A stretch of DNA of 5,372 nt from DATNBT01 sp964579765 (GCA_964579765.1 CAZOIK010000130.1:1-5372); one strand, 5' to 3'; shown: positions 1 through 5,372, counted from the first letter of the stretch. Notes: generated from the sequence alone by a model not told the origin. Made by a program: numbers and translations.

Positions 1-7
1 GTTTCTG

Positions 8-13
8 TATAAT
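8..13 (+). promoter_or_regulatory. Perfect TATAAT -10 box of the XRE-cupin gene
   Basis: A six-of-six TATAAT lies 10 bases before the ATG at 24, which is striking in such GC-rich DNA. With usual spacing, transcription would start around 18-22, leaving a leader of only about 2-6 nt. The gene has no visible Shine-Dalgarno, which fits leaderless translation. The matching -35 element would lie to the left of the window, so the promoter cannot be completed here. Confidence 0.55.
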
Positions 14-23
14 CCGGACTCTC

Positions 24-701
24 ATGAGCAAAGCGCGCAAGCCGACCGACACCAGCGCCGCCGCCGCGAGCCGCGCGAAAGCCTCGAGCAACATCGGACC
101 GAAGCTCCGGCAGGCGCGCGAACACAAGAACATGTCGGTCCGCGGCCTCGCGCGCTACGTCGGCGTCTCGCCCAGCCTCGTCTCGCAGATCGAACGCGGA
201 CGCGTCATGCCGTCGGTCGGCACGCTCTACTCCATCGCCAACGAGCTCGGCCTCGTCGTGGACGACTTGTTCACGGGCGCGCAGCCGCGCGGCAGGAAAG
301 CCGAGCGAGGCGAGATGGCCGCCGCCGACGTCGTCAACCCGGTGCTCAAGAGCGGGCAGCGCAAGACCATCAAGCTCGCCGACGGCGTGCGCTGGGAGCG
401 CCTCACGCCCACGCCCGACAAGGACGTCGAATTCCTGGTCGTCGTGTACGACGTCGGCGCCGAGTCGTGCCCGAAGGACGCCCTGATCCGCCACGGCGGC
501 AACGAATACGCCTACATGATCAGTGGACGCCTCGGGATCAAGATCGGGTTCGAGGAATTCGAGCTCGGCCCCGGCGATTCAATCGCCTTCGACGCGCAGA
601 TGCCGCATCGCTTGTGGACGGTCGGACGCGAGCCGGCCGAAGCCATCTGGGTCGTCCTCAACCGCCACGGCGACGCCCGTCAACGGGATTTGTCCACGTA
701 G
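24..701 (+). CDS. XRE-family transcriptional regulator with C-terminal cupin domain
   Basis: A 225-residue DNA-binding regulator of the HTH-cupin class, cytoplasmic. Residues 1-22 are a basic, Ala/Ser-rich tail. Residues about 24-83 form a classic XRE/Cro-C1 helix-turn-helix: KLRQAREHKNMSVRGLA, then SPSLVSQIERGR as the recognition region, then PSVGTLYSIANELGLVVDDLF. Residues about 130-212 form a single small cupin barrel with H157 and E161 (HGGNE, then G168), a PGD turn at 183-185 and P194-H195. The usual first histidine of the HxH motif is I155, so metal binding is uncertain and the barrel may simply sense a small molecule. Family members commonly repress or activate nearby catabolic or transport genes. 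Here the only visible neighbour is convergent, so the target is probably to the left of the window or itself. The ATG at 24 is preferred because TATAAT sits just upstream and the HTH begins shortly after; M37 would cut into the HTH. Confidence 0.92.
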   Translation: MSKARKPTDTSAAAASRAKASSNIGPKLRQAREHKNMSVRGLARYVGVSPSLVSQIERGRVMPSVGTLYSIANELGLVVDDLFTGAQPRGRKAERGEMAAADVVNPVLKSGQRKTIKLADGVRWERLTPTPDKDVEFLVVVYDVGAESCPKDALIRHGGNEYAYMISGRLGIKIGFEEFELGPGDSIAFDAQMPHRLWTVGREPAEAIWVVLNRHGDARQRDLST

Positions 702-747
702 CGATCTGGTGATTTGGCGATCTCAAGTCGCCCAATCGCCCAATCAC
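701..747. terminator. Imperfect hairpin between convergent genes
   Basis: Bases 711-720 (GATTTGGCGA) pair with 728-737 (TCGCCCAATC) with one mismatch around a 7-base loop. The stem extends outwards through 708-710 with 738-740 and, more loosely, 701-705 with 743-747. It begins at the last base of the regulator's stop codon and lies in the 84-bp gap between two convergent genes, where a bidirectional transcript end is expected. There is no T-run on either strand, so it is not a canonical intrinsic terminator; it may instead stabilise 3' ends or be an accident of the repeat. Confidence 0.3.
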
Positions 748-764
748 CCAATCACCCAATCACC
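728..764. repeat. Tandem 8-bp repeat, unit TCRCCCAA, about 4.6 copies
   Basis: Units at 728-735 and 736-743 read TCGCCCAA, those at 744-751 and 752-759 read TCACCCAA, and 760-764 begins a fifth copy. The bases before it (701-723) carry related 8-base units in the opposite orientation (GCGATCTG, GTGATTTG, GCGATCTC), so the gap is a head-to-head arrangement of the same repeat. It is non-coding and lies entirely between the convergent stop codons. It may be a dispersed intergenic repeat of this genome. Confidence 0.75.
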
Positions 765-785
765 GGACATCCCAATTCAAAGCGG

Positions 786-1838
786 CTATTGTCCCGCCTC
801 GGATCGCTCGTCCGACCGCGCGCCGCTGAGGATGTGGGGCATCGCGTAGTTCCCTTCGTGGCACGCGTACTCGAAGAACTTGTAATCCGGGTGCAGCGTC
901 AGCGGCAGTGACACCGTCCACGGGCGCGTCCACGTCTTCGGGTCGGTCACCGTCGCCGTGTACTGAAGCGTCTTCGGCCCCGTGCGCTCCAGCCGCTCGA
1001 CGATCTTCAGATCGCGGCTGGTCGGCAGCGTATTGCCGTTGCGCGTGATGCCGACCTTGCCGTTGAAGTTCGTCGTCTCGACGACGAGCGTCGCGCCCTC
1101 CCAGTGCCCGCGCGAGTCGCCGAGGTACTGGCGGATCTTCGAGCCCAGATGCGGCCGGCCGTCGAGCGGGATCAGGCGCGTCTCGTGAATCATCTCGTTG
1201 CGGATGATCACGAACCCTGGCACCTGCAGGATCTGATTCCCCATGTTGTACGCCGTCGGCAGCATCGAGGCCAGCAGGCCGCGCGTGATGCAGCGGTCGT
1301 ACGGCCCGAGATCCGTGTACGAGTCGAAGGCATGCGCCGTCACGGCATCCGGGAAATCGAGGAAGTACGTGCTGTACGCCTCTTTCGATCGACGCTCGCC
1401 GTCCGCCGTCATCGGCGGAAAGCGGCCGTCCGGCGGATCGACAATCAGCGACGCCTGGCGATTCGGCTGGCCATGCTCACCCCAGTTCGAGGGCGCGCCG
1501 ACGTGCGTGCGGTCGCGCTCGACGTTGGCCGTCGTCTCCGCGTCGGCTTCCGCCTGACGCTGACTCTGCTGCTCGCGCGCGTCGAGCTCAGAGTCGTTGA
1601 GCACGGCGCGCGTGCCGAAGCTCGCGGGCCGCTCGTACGGCGTGCCCTGCATGTCCACGCTGGGCCACAGCCCCTGCAGGTCGGGATCGCCCCACGGCGT
1701 GCGCGGCACAGTCCACGTCTTCGCCGCGTCCGCGGTCGCACTCTGCGGACGCGCGGGCGGCGCCTGCGCAAAGAGCGCAGGGACCACGAACGCGGCGCCG
1801 GCGGCCGCAACACCAATCTGGGTGAACAGGCGCGTCAT
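786..1838 (-). CDS. Exported protein of unknown function, lipocalin-like motif set (long form)
   Basis: A 350-residue exported protein that I recognise as a type common in Acidobacteriota but cannot assign a function. Residues 1-24 are a signal peptide (basic MTR, hydrophobic Ala/Val core, cleavage after LFA or nearby), followed by a Pro/Ala linker. The mature part opens with PWGDPDLQGLW (about 48-58). A charged, probably helical stretch follows (82-110), then C182 within YDRCITRG, IPLDGRPH (223-230), WEGATLVVETTNFNG (246-260) and a final FEYACHEGNYAM (322-333) with C326. C182 and C326 could form a disulfide in the periplasm. The start is the ATG at 1838 because an AGGAGG lies 7 bases upstream and the signal peptide begins there; a GTG extension from 1883 would place that ribosome site inside the gene. 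It is related to the products of 2094-2882 and 3911-4735 but transcribed after a 255-bp gap, so probably separately. It ends 84 bp from the convergent regulator. Confidence 0.85.
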   Translation of the reverse strand: MTRLFTQIGVAAAGAAFVVPALFAQAPPARPQSATADAAKTWTVPRTPWGDPDLQGLWPSVDMQGTPYERPASFGTRAVLNDSELDAREQQSQRQAEADAETTANVERDRTHVGAPSNWGEHGQPNRQASLIVDPPDGRFPPMTADGERRSKEAYSTYFLDFPDAVTAHAFDSYTDLGPYDRCITRGLLASMLPTAYNMGNQILQVPGFVIIRNEMIHETRLIPLDGRPHLGSKIRQYLGDSRGHWEGATLVVETTNFNGKVGITRNGNTLPTSRDLKIVERLERTGPKTLQYTATVTDPKTWTRPWTVSLPLTLHPDYKFFEYACHEGNYAMPHILSGARSDERSEAGQ

Positions 1839-1845
1839 GATGGGC

Positions 1846-1851
1846 CCTCCT
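1846..1851 (-). promoter_or_regulatory. Strong ribosome-binding site that fixes the start at 1838
   Basis: On the minus strand this reads AGGAGG, a full Shine-Dalgarno match, 7 bases before the ATG at 1838-1836. It decides between this ATG and the in-frame GTG at 1883, which would add 15 residues ahead of the signal peptide. Confidence 0.85.
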
Positions 1852-2059
1852 GTGTGTGCAGCAAAGATGAACAATTGTGACACAGGAGAAAAGCGCTGCG
1901 GACGAACGCCGCTGCGTGGTGTGGGAGCGGCGCGATTGTCCTGGAAGGGAGATCTAACAGTTCAGCCGCGTTAGTCCACCCGCAGCGCCCCGCCGCCTCC
2001 GCCGCGTGTGGGACGGCGCAGACGGCAAGCTCGAAGCGTCCAGTGTTTACTGTGACGGT

Positions 2060-2089
2060 ACACTAACGCCAGTGACGGCGCGCTGTCAA
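2060..2089 (-). promoter_or_regulatory. Candidate sigma-70 promoter for the 786-1838 gene
   Basis: On the minus strand a perfect TTGACA (2089-2084) is followed 18 bases later by TAGTGT (2065-2060), a poor -10 with three of six matches. If used, transcription would start near 2053 and leave a leader of about 215 nt. The TTGACA begins five bases after the stop codon of the upstream operon gene. The rest of the leader (1852-2059) is GC-rich and I see no gene or recognisable riboswitch in it. Confidence 0.3.
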
Positions 2090-2093
2090 ACGA

Positions 2094-2882
2094 CTACTTC
2101 GCGACGCACGGCGTCGGCGCCCAGCCGCGCGCGTCCGCCTGTTTCCTGAACTGCGAAGTGCGCACCCACGGCTGCACGAGGTACTGCGCGTCCTCGAGCA
2201 TGCTGGTGACGGCGAGGTATTCGAGGCCGTCGTCGTCTCTCAGATGCTGGATGTACTCGGTCAGGACGGCGCTCGATCCGTACGGCACGCCGTTTTTGCG
2301 CAGGTACCCGGGACGCAGATGCGTCGTGACGACGTGGATCTGCCCGAACGGCGCGGGCTGCGGTCCGCCCCGCCGTCCGCCGCCAGGCACGTCCCAGTTC
2401 GCCACCGAATACCCCTGCCAGCTGTTCTCGGTGTTCGCCGGGACCGCGGCCGCTGAGGGCGCCGCGCCCGGAGCGGCCGTGACGAAGTGCAGCACGCGCG
2501 TCTGCGTGCCGGCGTCGATGTCCATGCGCAGCGTGTGATCGTCCGCCCACGTGATGTGCAGCCGGATCGGCAGCCGCATGACGCCGCCCGCGCCATACGC
2601 GCGGCACGCCTCGCCGGCGGCTTCGTCTTTCGCCGGATCCCACGCGTCGGCGACGCGGCGTGCCTCGGCGTTCACCGGCACGTAGTCCACGTTGCCTTTC
2701 GCCGGCATGATCATGCGGTACCGCCACTCGTCGCTGACGAGCGCCACCCAGTAGCCGGTGGGATCGAAGGGCGCCGCCGCTCGCGGCGCGGGCGCCGGAC
2801 CGCGACCGCGCTGGCCGCCGCGCTGCGCGGCCAGCGTGCCGGCCGTCAGGAAGACACAGGCCATGACAAGAGCAGCGCGCAT
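2094..2882 (-). CDS. Exported protein of unknown function, lipocalin-like, last gene of operon
   Basis: A 262-residue exported protein. Residues 1-19 are a signal peptide ending in TLAA, followed by a Gly/Arg/Pro-rich linker (20-38). The mature part opens with FDPTGYW (39-45), the G-x-W start seen in lipocalin-like barrels. Then come ADAWDP (78-83), C93, a strand-rich segment LHITWADDHTLRMDID (108-123), SVANW (159-163), VVTTH (184-188) and YLRKNGVP (193-200), and it ends near C259. The last parts match the 3911-4735 product closely in order and wording (TTTH, YLRRNGV). Where that protein has the tight WEGDTL turn, this one has a longer Gly/Arg/Pro-rich loop (164-180). The ATG abuts the TAG of the upstream MBL gene with no gap, and only a weak GAAG-type ribosome site precedes it, so translation is probably coupled. 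Function is unknown; it may be a substrate-binding or accessory partner of the hydrolase. Confidence 0.85.
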   Translation of the reverse strand: MRAALVMACVFLTAGTLAAQRGGQRGRGPAPAPRAAAPFDPTGYWVALVSDEWRYRMIMPAKGNVDYVPVNAEARRVADAWDPAKDEAAGEACRAYGAGGVMRLPIRLHITWADDHTLRMDIDAGTQTRVLHFVTAAPGAAPSAAAVPANTENSWQGYSVANWDVPGGGRRGGPQPAPFGQIHVVTTHLRPGYLRKNGVPYGSSAVLTEYIQHLRDDDGLEYLAVTSMLEDAQYLVQPWVRTSQFRKQADARGWAPTPCVAK

Positions 2883-3914
2883 CTACTTCTTCTGCCCGCT
2901 CAAGGAGCGATAGACGGCCTCGACGAACTGATCTTTCGTCCAGTTCGGCACGTCGTATCGCGGATCGTAGTCTTTGGTCAGGCGGGCGGCCTTCACCTGC
3001 TCGAGCGTCAGCCCGCGTTTGATCGCGTCCTGCACGCGGTCGCGGATGATCGTGACCATGTCGCGGTACGTCGCCAGATCGGCCGAGTCGCACACCCGGC
3101 CGTGGCCCGGGACGATCAGCGTGCCGCCCTCGGTCTGGTATTCCGCGATCGCGAGATCGAGCAGATCGTTCAGCCCCTTGATGCTGCCGTTGATGCTGCC
3201 GCCCTTCGCGATGTCGAACACGGGATAGGTGACCGTGGACAGGATGTCGCCGGCGGCAATCACGTCCGAACCGCGGAAGTGCACGATCGTGTCGCCGTCG
3301 CTGTGCGCGGCCGGCTGGTGAATCAAATGGATGCCTTCGCCGTTGAAGTACTGCTTGAAGTCGTCCGGGTAGCTTTCCGTCGGAAGCGCCGCCGTCGGCG
3401 CCTTGGCGGCGCTCATGCGCTCGAGGACGTTCTCGTGCGAGTAGACGGTCGCGCTTTCCTTGACGATGCCCACGAACTGGCCGAGGCCCGGGCCGCCGCC
3501 GATCGTCGTGCCGGCTTCGGCGATCGTGGCGTTGCCGCCCGTGTGATCCGGATCGGCATTCGTGTCGATGATGTACTGAATCGGCTTGGGCGGCGCCGGC
3601 GAGGCGATCGTGCCGAGCAGCGACGCGAACTCGTTGCCCGTGCAGCCCAGTCCCGCGCACGGCCGGACCGGCATCGGCGACGCCGTGACCTGCTTCGCGA
3701 GATCGCGCACGACGGCGACCACCCTGTCGGCCATCTGCGCGGTGCCGGCATCCACCAGCAGCACGCCTTCCTTGCCCACCGACAGCGTGATGTTGGCGCC
3801 GGCGCCGACGAGCATGTACACGTTCCCGCGCAGCGGCAGCACGTGCAGTTCCGGGGCCTGCTGCGCGAAGACGACGGCAGCCGACGCGAGCAGGAACAGC
3901 GCGACGGCCCTCAC
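2883..3914 (-). CDS. Exported metallo-beta-lactamase-fold hydrolase with altered metal motif
   Basis: A 343-residue MBL-fold protein, probably periplasmic. Residues 1-18 are a signal peptide (MRAVALFLLASAAVVFAQ). The fold shows in order: NVYMLVGAGANITLSVG and GVLLVDAG (31-57), IQYIIDTNADPDHTGGN (112-128), AHSDGDTIVHF (203-213, H204), AAGDI (220-224, D223) and VPGHG (268-272, H271). The signature HxHxDH is instead N119-x-D121-x-D123-H124, so D123, H124, D223 and H271 of one metal site remain while the two histidines of the other are replaced. Hydrolysis of an ester, lactone or similar bond is the family expectation; the substrate is unknown and a true beta-lactamase role is not implied. An insert at about 75-111 carries C86 and C91, a possible disulfide. 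The start is GTG at 3914, overlapping the upstream TGA by four bases (GTGA), with AAGGTGG 7 bases ahead and a good signal peptide. The TAG directly abuts the next ATG. Confidence 0.93.
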   Translation of the reverse strand: MRAVALFLLASAAVVFAQQAPELHVLPLRGNVYMLVGAGANITLSVGKEGVLLVDAGTAQMADRVVAVVRDLAKQVTASPMPVRPCAGLGCTGNEFASLLGTIASPAPPKPIQYIIDTNADPDHTGGNATIAEAGTTIGGGPGLGQFVGIVKESATVYSHENVLERMSAAKAPTAALPTESYPDDFKQYFNGEGIHLIHQPAAHSDGDTIVHFRGSDVIAAGDILSTVTYPVFDIAKGGSINGSIKGLNDLLDLAIAEYQTEGGTLIVPGHGRVCDSADLATYRDMVTIIRDRVQDAIKRGLTLEQVKAARLTKDYDPRYDVPNWTKDQFVEAVYRSLSGQKK

Positions 3915-4735
3915 TTCGCGTCCACCTTCAGTTTAAACTCGGGATACATCGACGCCGCGCCGGCGCGCAGCGCGTCCGGCGGAATGTGCATCCGCTCCGC
4001 CGGCTCGTTCATGAACTGGTTCTTGCCCGGCATATGCGAGGGGACGACGCCCTTCTCGTGGCCTTCGTCGGCCGGCGTGCACGGGTGCGGCGGGAACTGC
4101 GCGCCCGGCGTCAACTGGTACTCGCCGCTCCTGATGAGCGGCTCCGTCAAGTACACCGGATCGTGGACGATGTTGATCCACGTGAGGTAGTTGCCGTGAC
4201 GGCTCCAGTAGGTCGTCACTTTCGCCTTGTCGCTCACGAAGACGCCGTTGCGCCGCAGGTAGTCTTCCTTGATGTGCGTCGTCGTGATCTTGAGGGTGTC
4301 GCCTTCCCACTTCGCCGTGGAGAACCCCATCCACGTGAACGGCGCGTAGTCGGGAGGTTCGGGGCGGCCGTCGAGATAGATCGGCGTTTCGGCCGCCTGC
4401 TGCCATGCGACGTGAAAAGCCGTGACGTCGCGCGTGTACGGATCGAGCTCGCGCCAGATGCGCAGCGCGGTCGGTCCTCTATAGATGTAGGCCCATCCGT
4501 GCGGGCGGCACTGCCACTCGGGCAGCGACTGAATGGACGCGTCCCACGCTTCCGAGCGCGCCAGCCCGGCTTCGTTGAGCGGAATGCCGATCCAGTCGCC
4601 GACGAGCGGGTTCTCCGAATTGTCCTGATTGCGGACCGGAGCCCACTCGCCGGAGAAGTCGTTCTGCGCGAACACGGGCGCGCTCACTGCGAGCGCGCCC
4701 ACGATCGCCGCGGCTCCCCAAAACCGACGGTTCAT
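3911..4735 (-). CDS. Exported protein of unknown function, lipocalin-like
   Basis: A 274-residue exported protein. Residues 1-23 are a signal peptide ending VFA, cleaved before QNDF. The mature part opens with FSGEW (27-31), then IPLNEAGLARSEAWD (51-65), C76 in EWQCRPHG, LRIWRELD (91-98), IYLDGRPEPP (119-128), KWEGDTLKITTTH (142-154), YLRRNGV (159-165), LTWINIVHDP (184-193), and a His/Pro-rich C-terminal part with C219. The FSGEW opening, DGRP and WEGDTL motifs are shared with the 786-1838 product, and TTTH/YLRRNGV with the 2094-2882 product. I assign no function. It lies 45 bp after the receptor gene in the same reading frame, and its TGA overlaps the GTG of the MBL-fold gene. The ATG at 4735 is supported by the signal peptide and by AAGGG 8 bases upstream within the repeat at 4736-4780. 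Confidence 0.87.
   Translation of the reverse strand: MNRRFWGAAAIVGALAVSAPVFAQNDFSGEWAPVRNQDNSENPLVGDWIGIPLNEAGLARSEAWDASIQSLPEWQCRPHGWAYIYRGPTALRIWRELDPYTRDVTAFHVAWQQAAETPIYLDGRPEPPDYAPFTWMGFSTAKWEGDTLKITTTHIKEDYLRRNGVFVSDKAKVTTYWSRHGNYLTWINIVHDPVYLTEPLIRSGEYQLTPGAQFPPHPCTPADEGHEKGVVPSHMPGKNQFMNEPAERMHIPPDALRAGAASMYPEFKLKVDAK
3922..3928 (-). promoter_or_regulatory. Ribosome-binding site for the GTG start of the MBL-fold gene
   Basis: The minus strand reads AAGGTGG, one base off AAGGAGG, 7 bases before the GTG at 3914. It lies inside the 3' end of the upstream gene, as expected for a translationally coupled pair, and supports the non-ATG start. Confidence 0.6.
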
Positions 4736-4780
4736 CCTTCGTGCCCTTCGTGCGTCGAGAAGCCTTCGTGCCCTTCGTGC
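4736..4780. repeat. Period-9 tandem repeat filling a gene junction and carrying the ribosome-binding site
   Basis: Five consecutive 9-bp units fill the space exactly from the stop codon of the receptor gene (4781-4783) to the start codon of the next gene (4733-4735). Units 1, 2, 4 and 5 are identical (GCACGAAGG on the minus strand); the middle one, at 4754-4762, reads CTTCTCGAC. Equivalently, two exact 18-bp direct repeats are separated by 9 bp. Each unit carries GAAGG, and the unit junction nearest the gene supplies GAAGGG 8 bases before the ATG. The 45 bases are 15 codons, so the two genes are in the same frame with no further stop between them. Confidence 0.9.
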
Positions 4781-5372
4781 CTAGAAGTCGTACCGAACCT
4801 GGAACTTCAGGAACCGCGGCTGAATGATGCTCGTCGGCAGCCGCCACACCGGGCCGAATCCGCCGAGCTCGGTGAGCACCGCGTCGGAGTTGAAGGCGTT
4901 GTAGAGATCGACGTCGATGTCGAAGTTGCCGCTGCCGACCTTGACGATCTTGGTGAACCGCAGATCGATTTGATTGAGTCGATCGCCGAACACCGAGTTG
5001 GGCGACACCGTCGCCACGTTGGCCTGGGCGAGCGTGAACGGCCGCGACAGCGTCGTCGAGGCCACGCGGCTCGCGTTGTTGTAGATGACGTTGCCCGCAA
5101 TGGCCGGACCCGGCAGGCTCTGGAGCGTGCCGCTCACCCGCACGCCGTACGGCAGGGTGTACGCGGCCAGCCCTTTGTACAGCGGCTGCCACGGCGTTTC
5201 CTGGTGGCAGTACGCGATGGGCGTCGTGACGCCCAGGGCGGTCATGATCTCGGGCGCCTGGGCGGCGACCGCGCAGTTGTCGGTCATCGTCCGCCCGGTG
5301 CTGACGCCGCCCTGCAGGTACAGCGAGCTGCGGAGGCGCGCGTCAACCGAGACGTCGAAACCGTTCCAGTGC
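4781..5372 (-). CDS. TonB-dependent outer-membrane receptor, C-terminal part (5' end outside window)
   Basis: The last 196 residues of an outer-membrane beta-barrel, open at the right edge; the in-frame ATG at 5287 is internal, since clear barrel sequence precedes it (HWNGFDVSVDARLRSSLYLQ). The fragment shows alternating hydrophobic/polar strands: YGVRVSGTLQSLPG (75-88), NQIDLRFTKIVKVG (133-146), FDIDVDLYNAFNS (150-162) and the final RFLKFQVRYDF. The terminal phenylalanine preceded by aromatic and hydrophobic residues is the usual signal for barrel insertion by the BAM complex. C33 and C55, in a probable extracellular loop, may pair as a disulfide. The wording resembles Oar-like receptors with an N-terminal carboxypeptidase-regulatory domain, numerous in Acidobacteriota, but that domain and the plug are outside the window, so the subclass and substrate cannot be read. 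It is the first visible gene of the minus-strand operon. Confidence 0.88.
   Translation of the reverse strand, partial: HWNGFDVSVDARLRSSLYLQGGVSTGRTMTDNCAVAAQAPEIMTALGVTTPIAYCHQETPWQPLYKGLAAYTLPYGVRVSGTLQSLPGPAIAGNVIYNNASRVASTTLSRPFTLAQANVATVSPNSVFGDRLNQIDLRFTKIVKVGSGNFDIDVDLYNAFNSDAVLTELGGFGPVWRLPTSIIQPRFLKFQVRYDF

Noticed and set aside
1104..1880. A 258-codon plus-strand frame opposite the 786-1838 gene
   Set aside because: It is an Arg-rich shadow of a gene with a signal peptide, a strong ribosome site and recognisable motifs.
1839..1883. A 15-residue N-terminal extension of the 786-1838 gene from a GTG at 1883
   Set aside because: It would bury a full AGGAGG inside the gene and put residues ahead of a typical signal peptide that starts at the ATG at 1838.
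2067..2080. CGCC/GGCG hairpin after the stop of the 2094-2882 gene as an intrinsic terminator
   Set aside because: The stem is only 4 bp with a 6-base loop and no T-run follows; it is too weak to call.
2086..3660. A 524-codon open frame on the minus strand crossing the 2094-2882 and 2883-3914 genes
   Set aside because: The product is a low-complexity Arg/Gly/Ala string, whereas the other frame gives a clear MBL-fold protein and a signal-peptide protein.
2487..4190. A 567-codon open frame on the plus strand, antisense to the lipocalin-like and MBL-fold genes
   Set aside because: Its translation is rich in Arg, Ala, Val and His with no domain or signal. It lies opposite three well-supported genes, and long antisense frames are common in GC-rich coding DNA.
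4781..5287. The receptor fragment as a complete 168-residue gene starting at 5287
   Set aside because: The frame stays open to the window edge and the upstream 28 residues are typical barrel sequence, so the ATG is internal.

Overview
The window looks like a piece of a GC-rich, Gram-negative soil-type bacterium, most likely an Acidobacteriota member close to Vicinamibacteria. The evidence is indirect. It consists of high GC throughout, a C-terminal fragment of an Oar-like TonB-dependent receptor of the type abundant in that phylum, and three exported proteins with the WG(D)PDLxGxW / DGRP / WEG(D)TL motif set that I associate with acidobacterial genomes. I can offer no database match.

Layout. 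A plus-strand XRE-cupin regulator (24-701) sits behind a perfect TATAAT box that would give an almost leaderless mRNA. It converges on a minus-strand exported protein (786-1838). The 84-bp gap between them holds an 8-bp tandem repeat folded into an imperfect hairpin (701-764). The 255-bp gap 1839-2093 is the leader of that minus-strand gene. It has a strong AGGAGG ribosome-binding site and a candidate promoter with a perfect TTGACA about 215 nt further out.

From 2094 to the right edge all genes are on the minus strand and tightly packed. In transcription order they are: the end of a TonB-dependent outer-membrane receptor (4781-5372, running off the window), a secreted lipocalin-like protein (3911-4735), a secreted metallo-beta-lactamase-fold protein (2883-3914), and a second secreted lipocalin-like protein (2094-2882). 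The junctions are a 45-bp repeat-built spacer, a 4-base GTGA overlap, and a zero-gap TAG/ATG abutment. This is very likely one operon.

How they may work together. The operon would place one protein in the outer membrane and three in the periplasm (or outside). An uptake-plus-processing module for an unknown substrate is a reasonable inference, not a demonstrated function. The most unusual details are the NxDxDH metal motif of the MBL-fold protein in place of HxHxDH, the period-9 repeat that exactly fills the receptor/lipocalin-like gene junction and carries its ribosome-binding site, and the three related exported proteins around a single hydrolase. I saw no RNA genes, CRISPR arrays, insertion sequences or phage genes.
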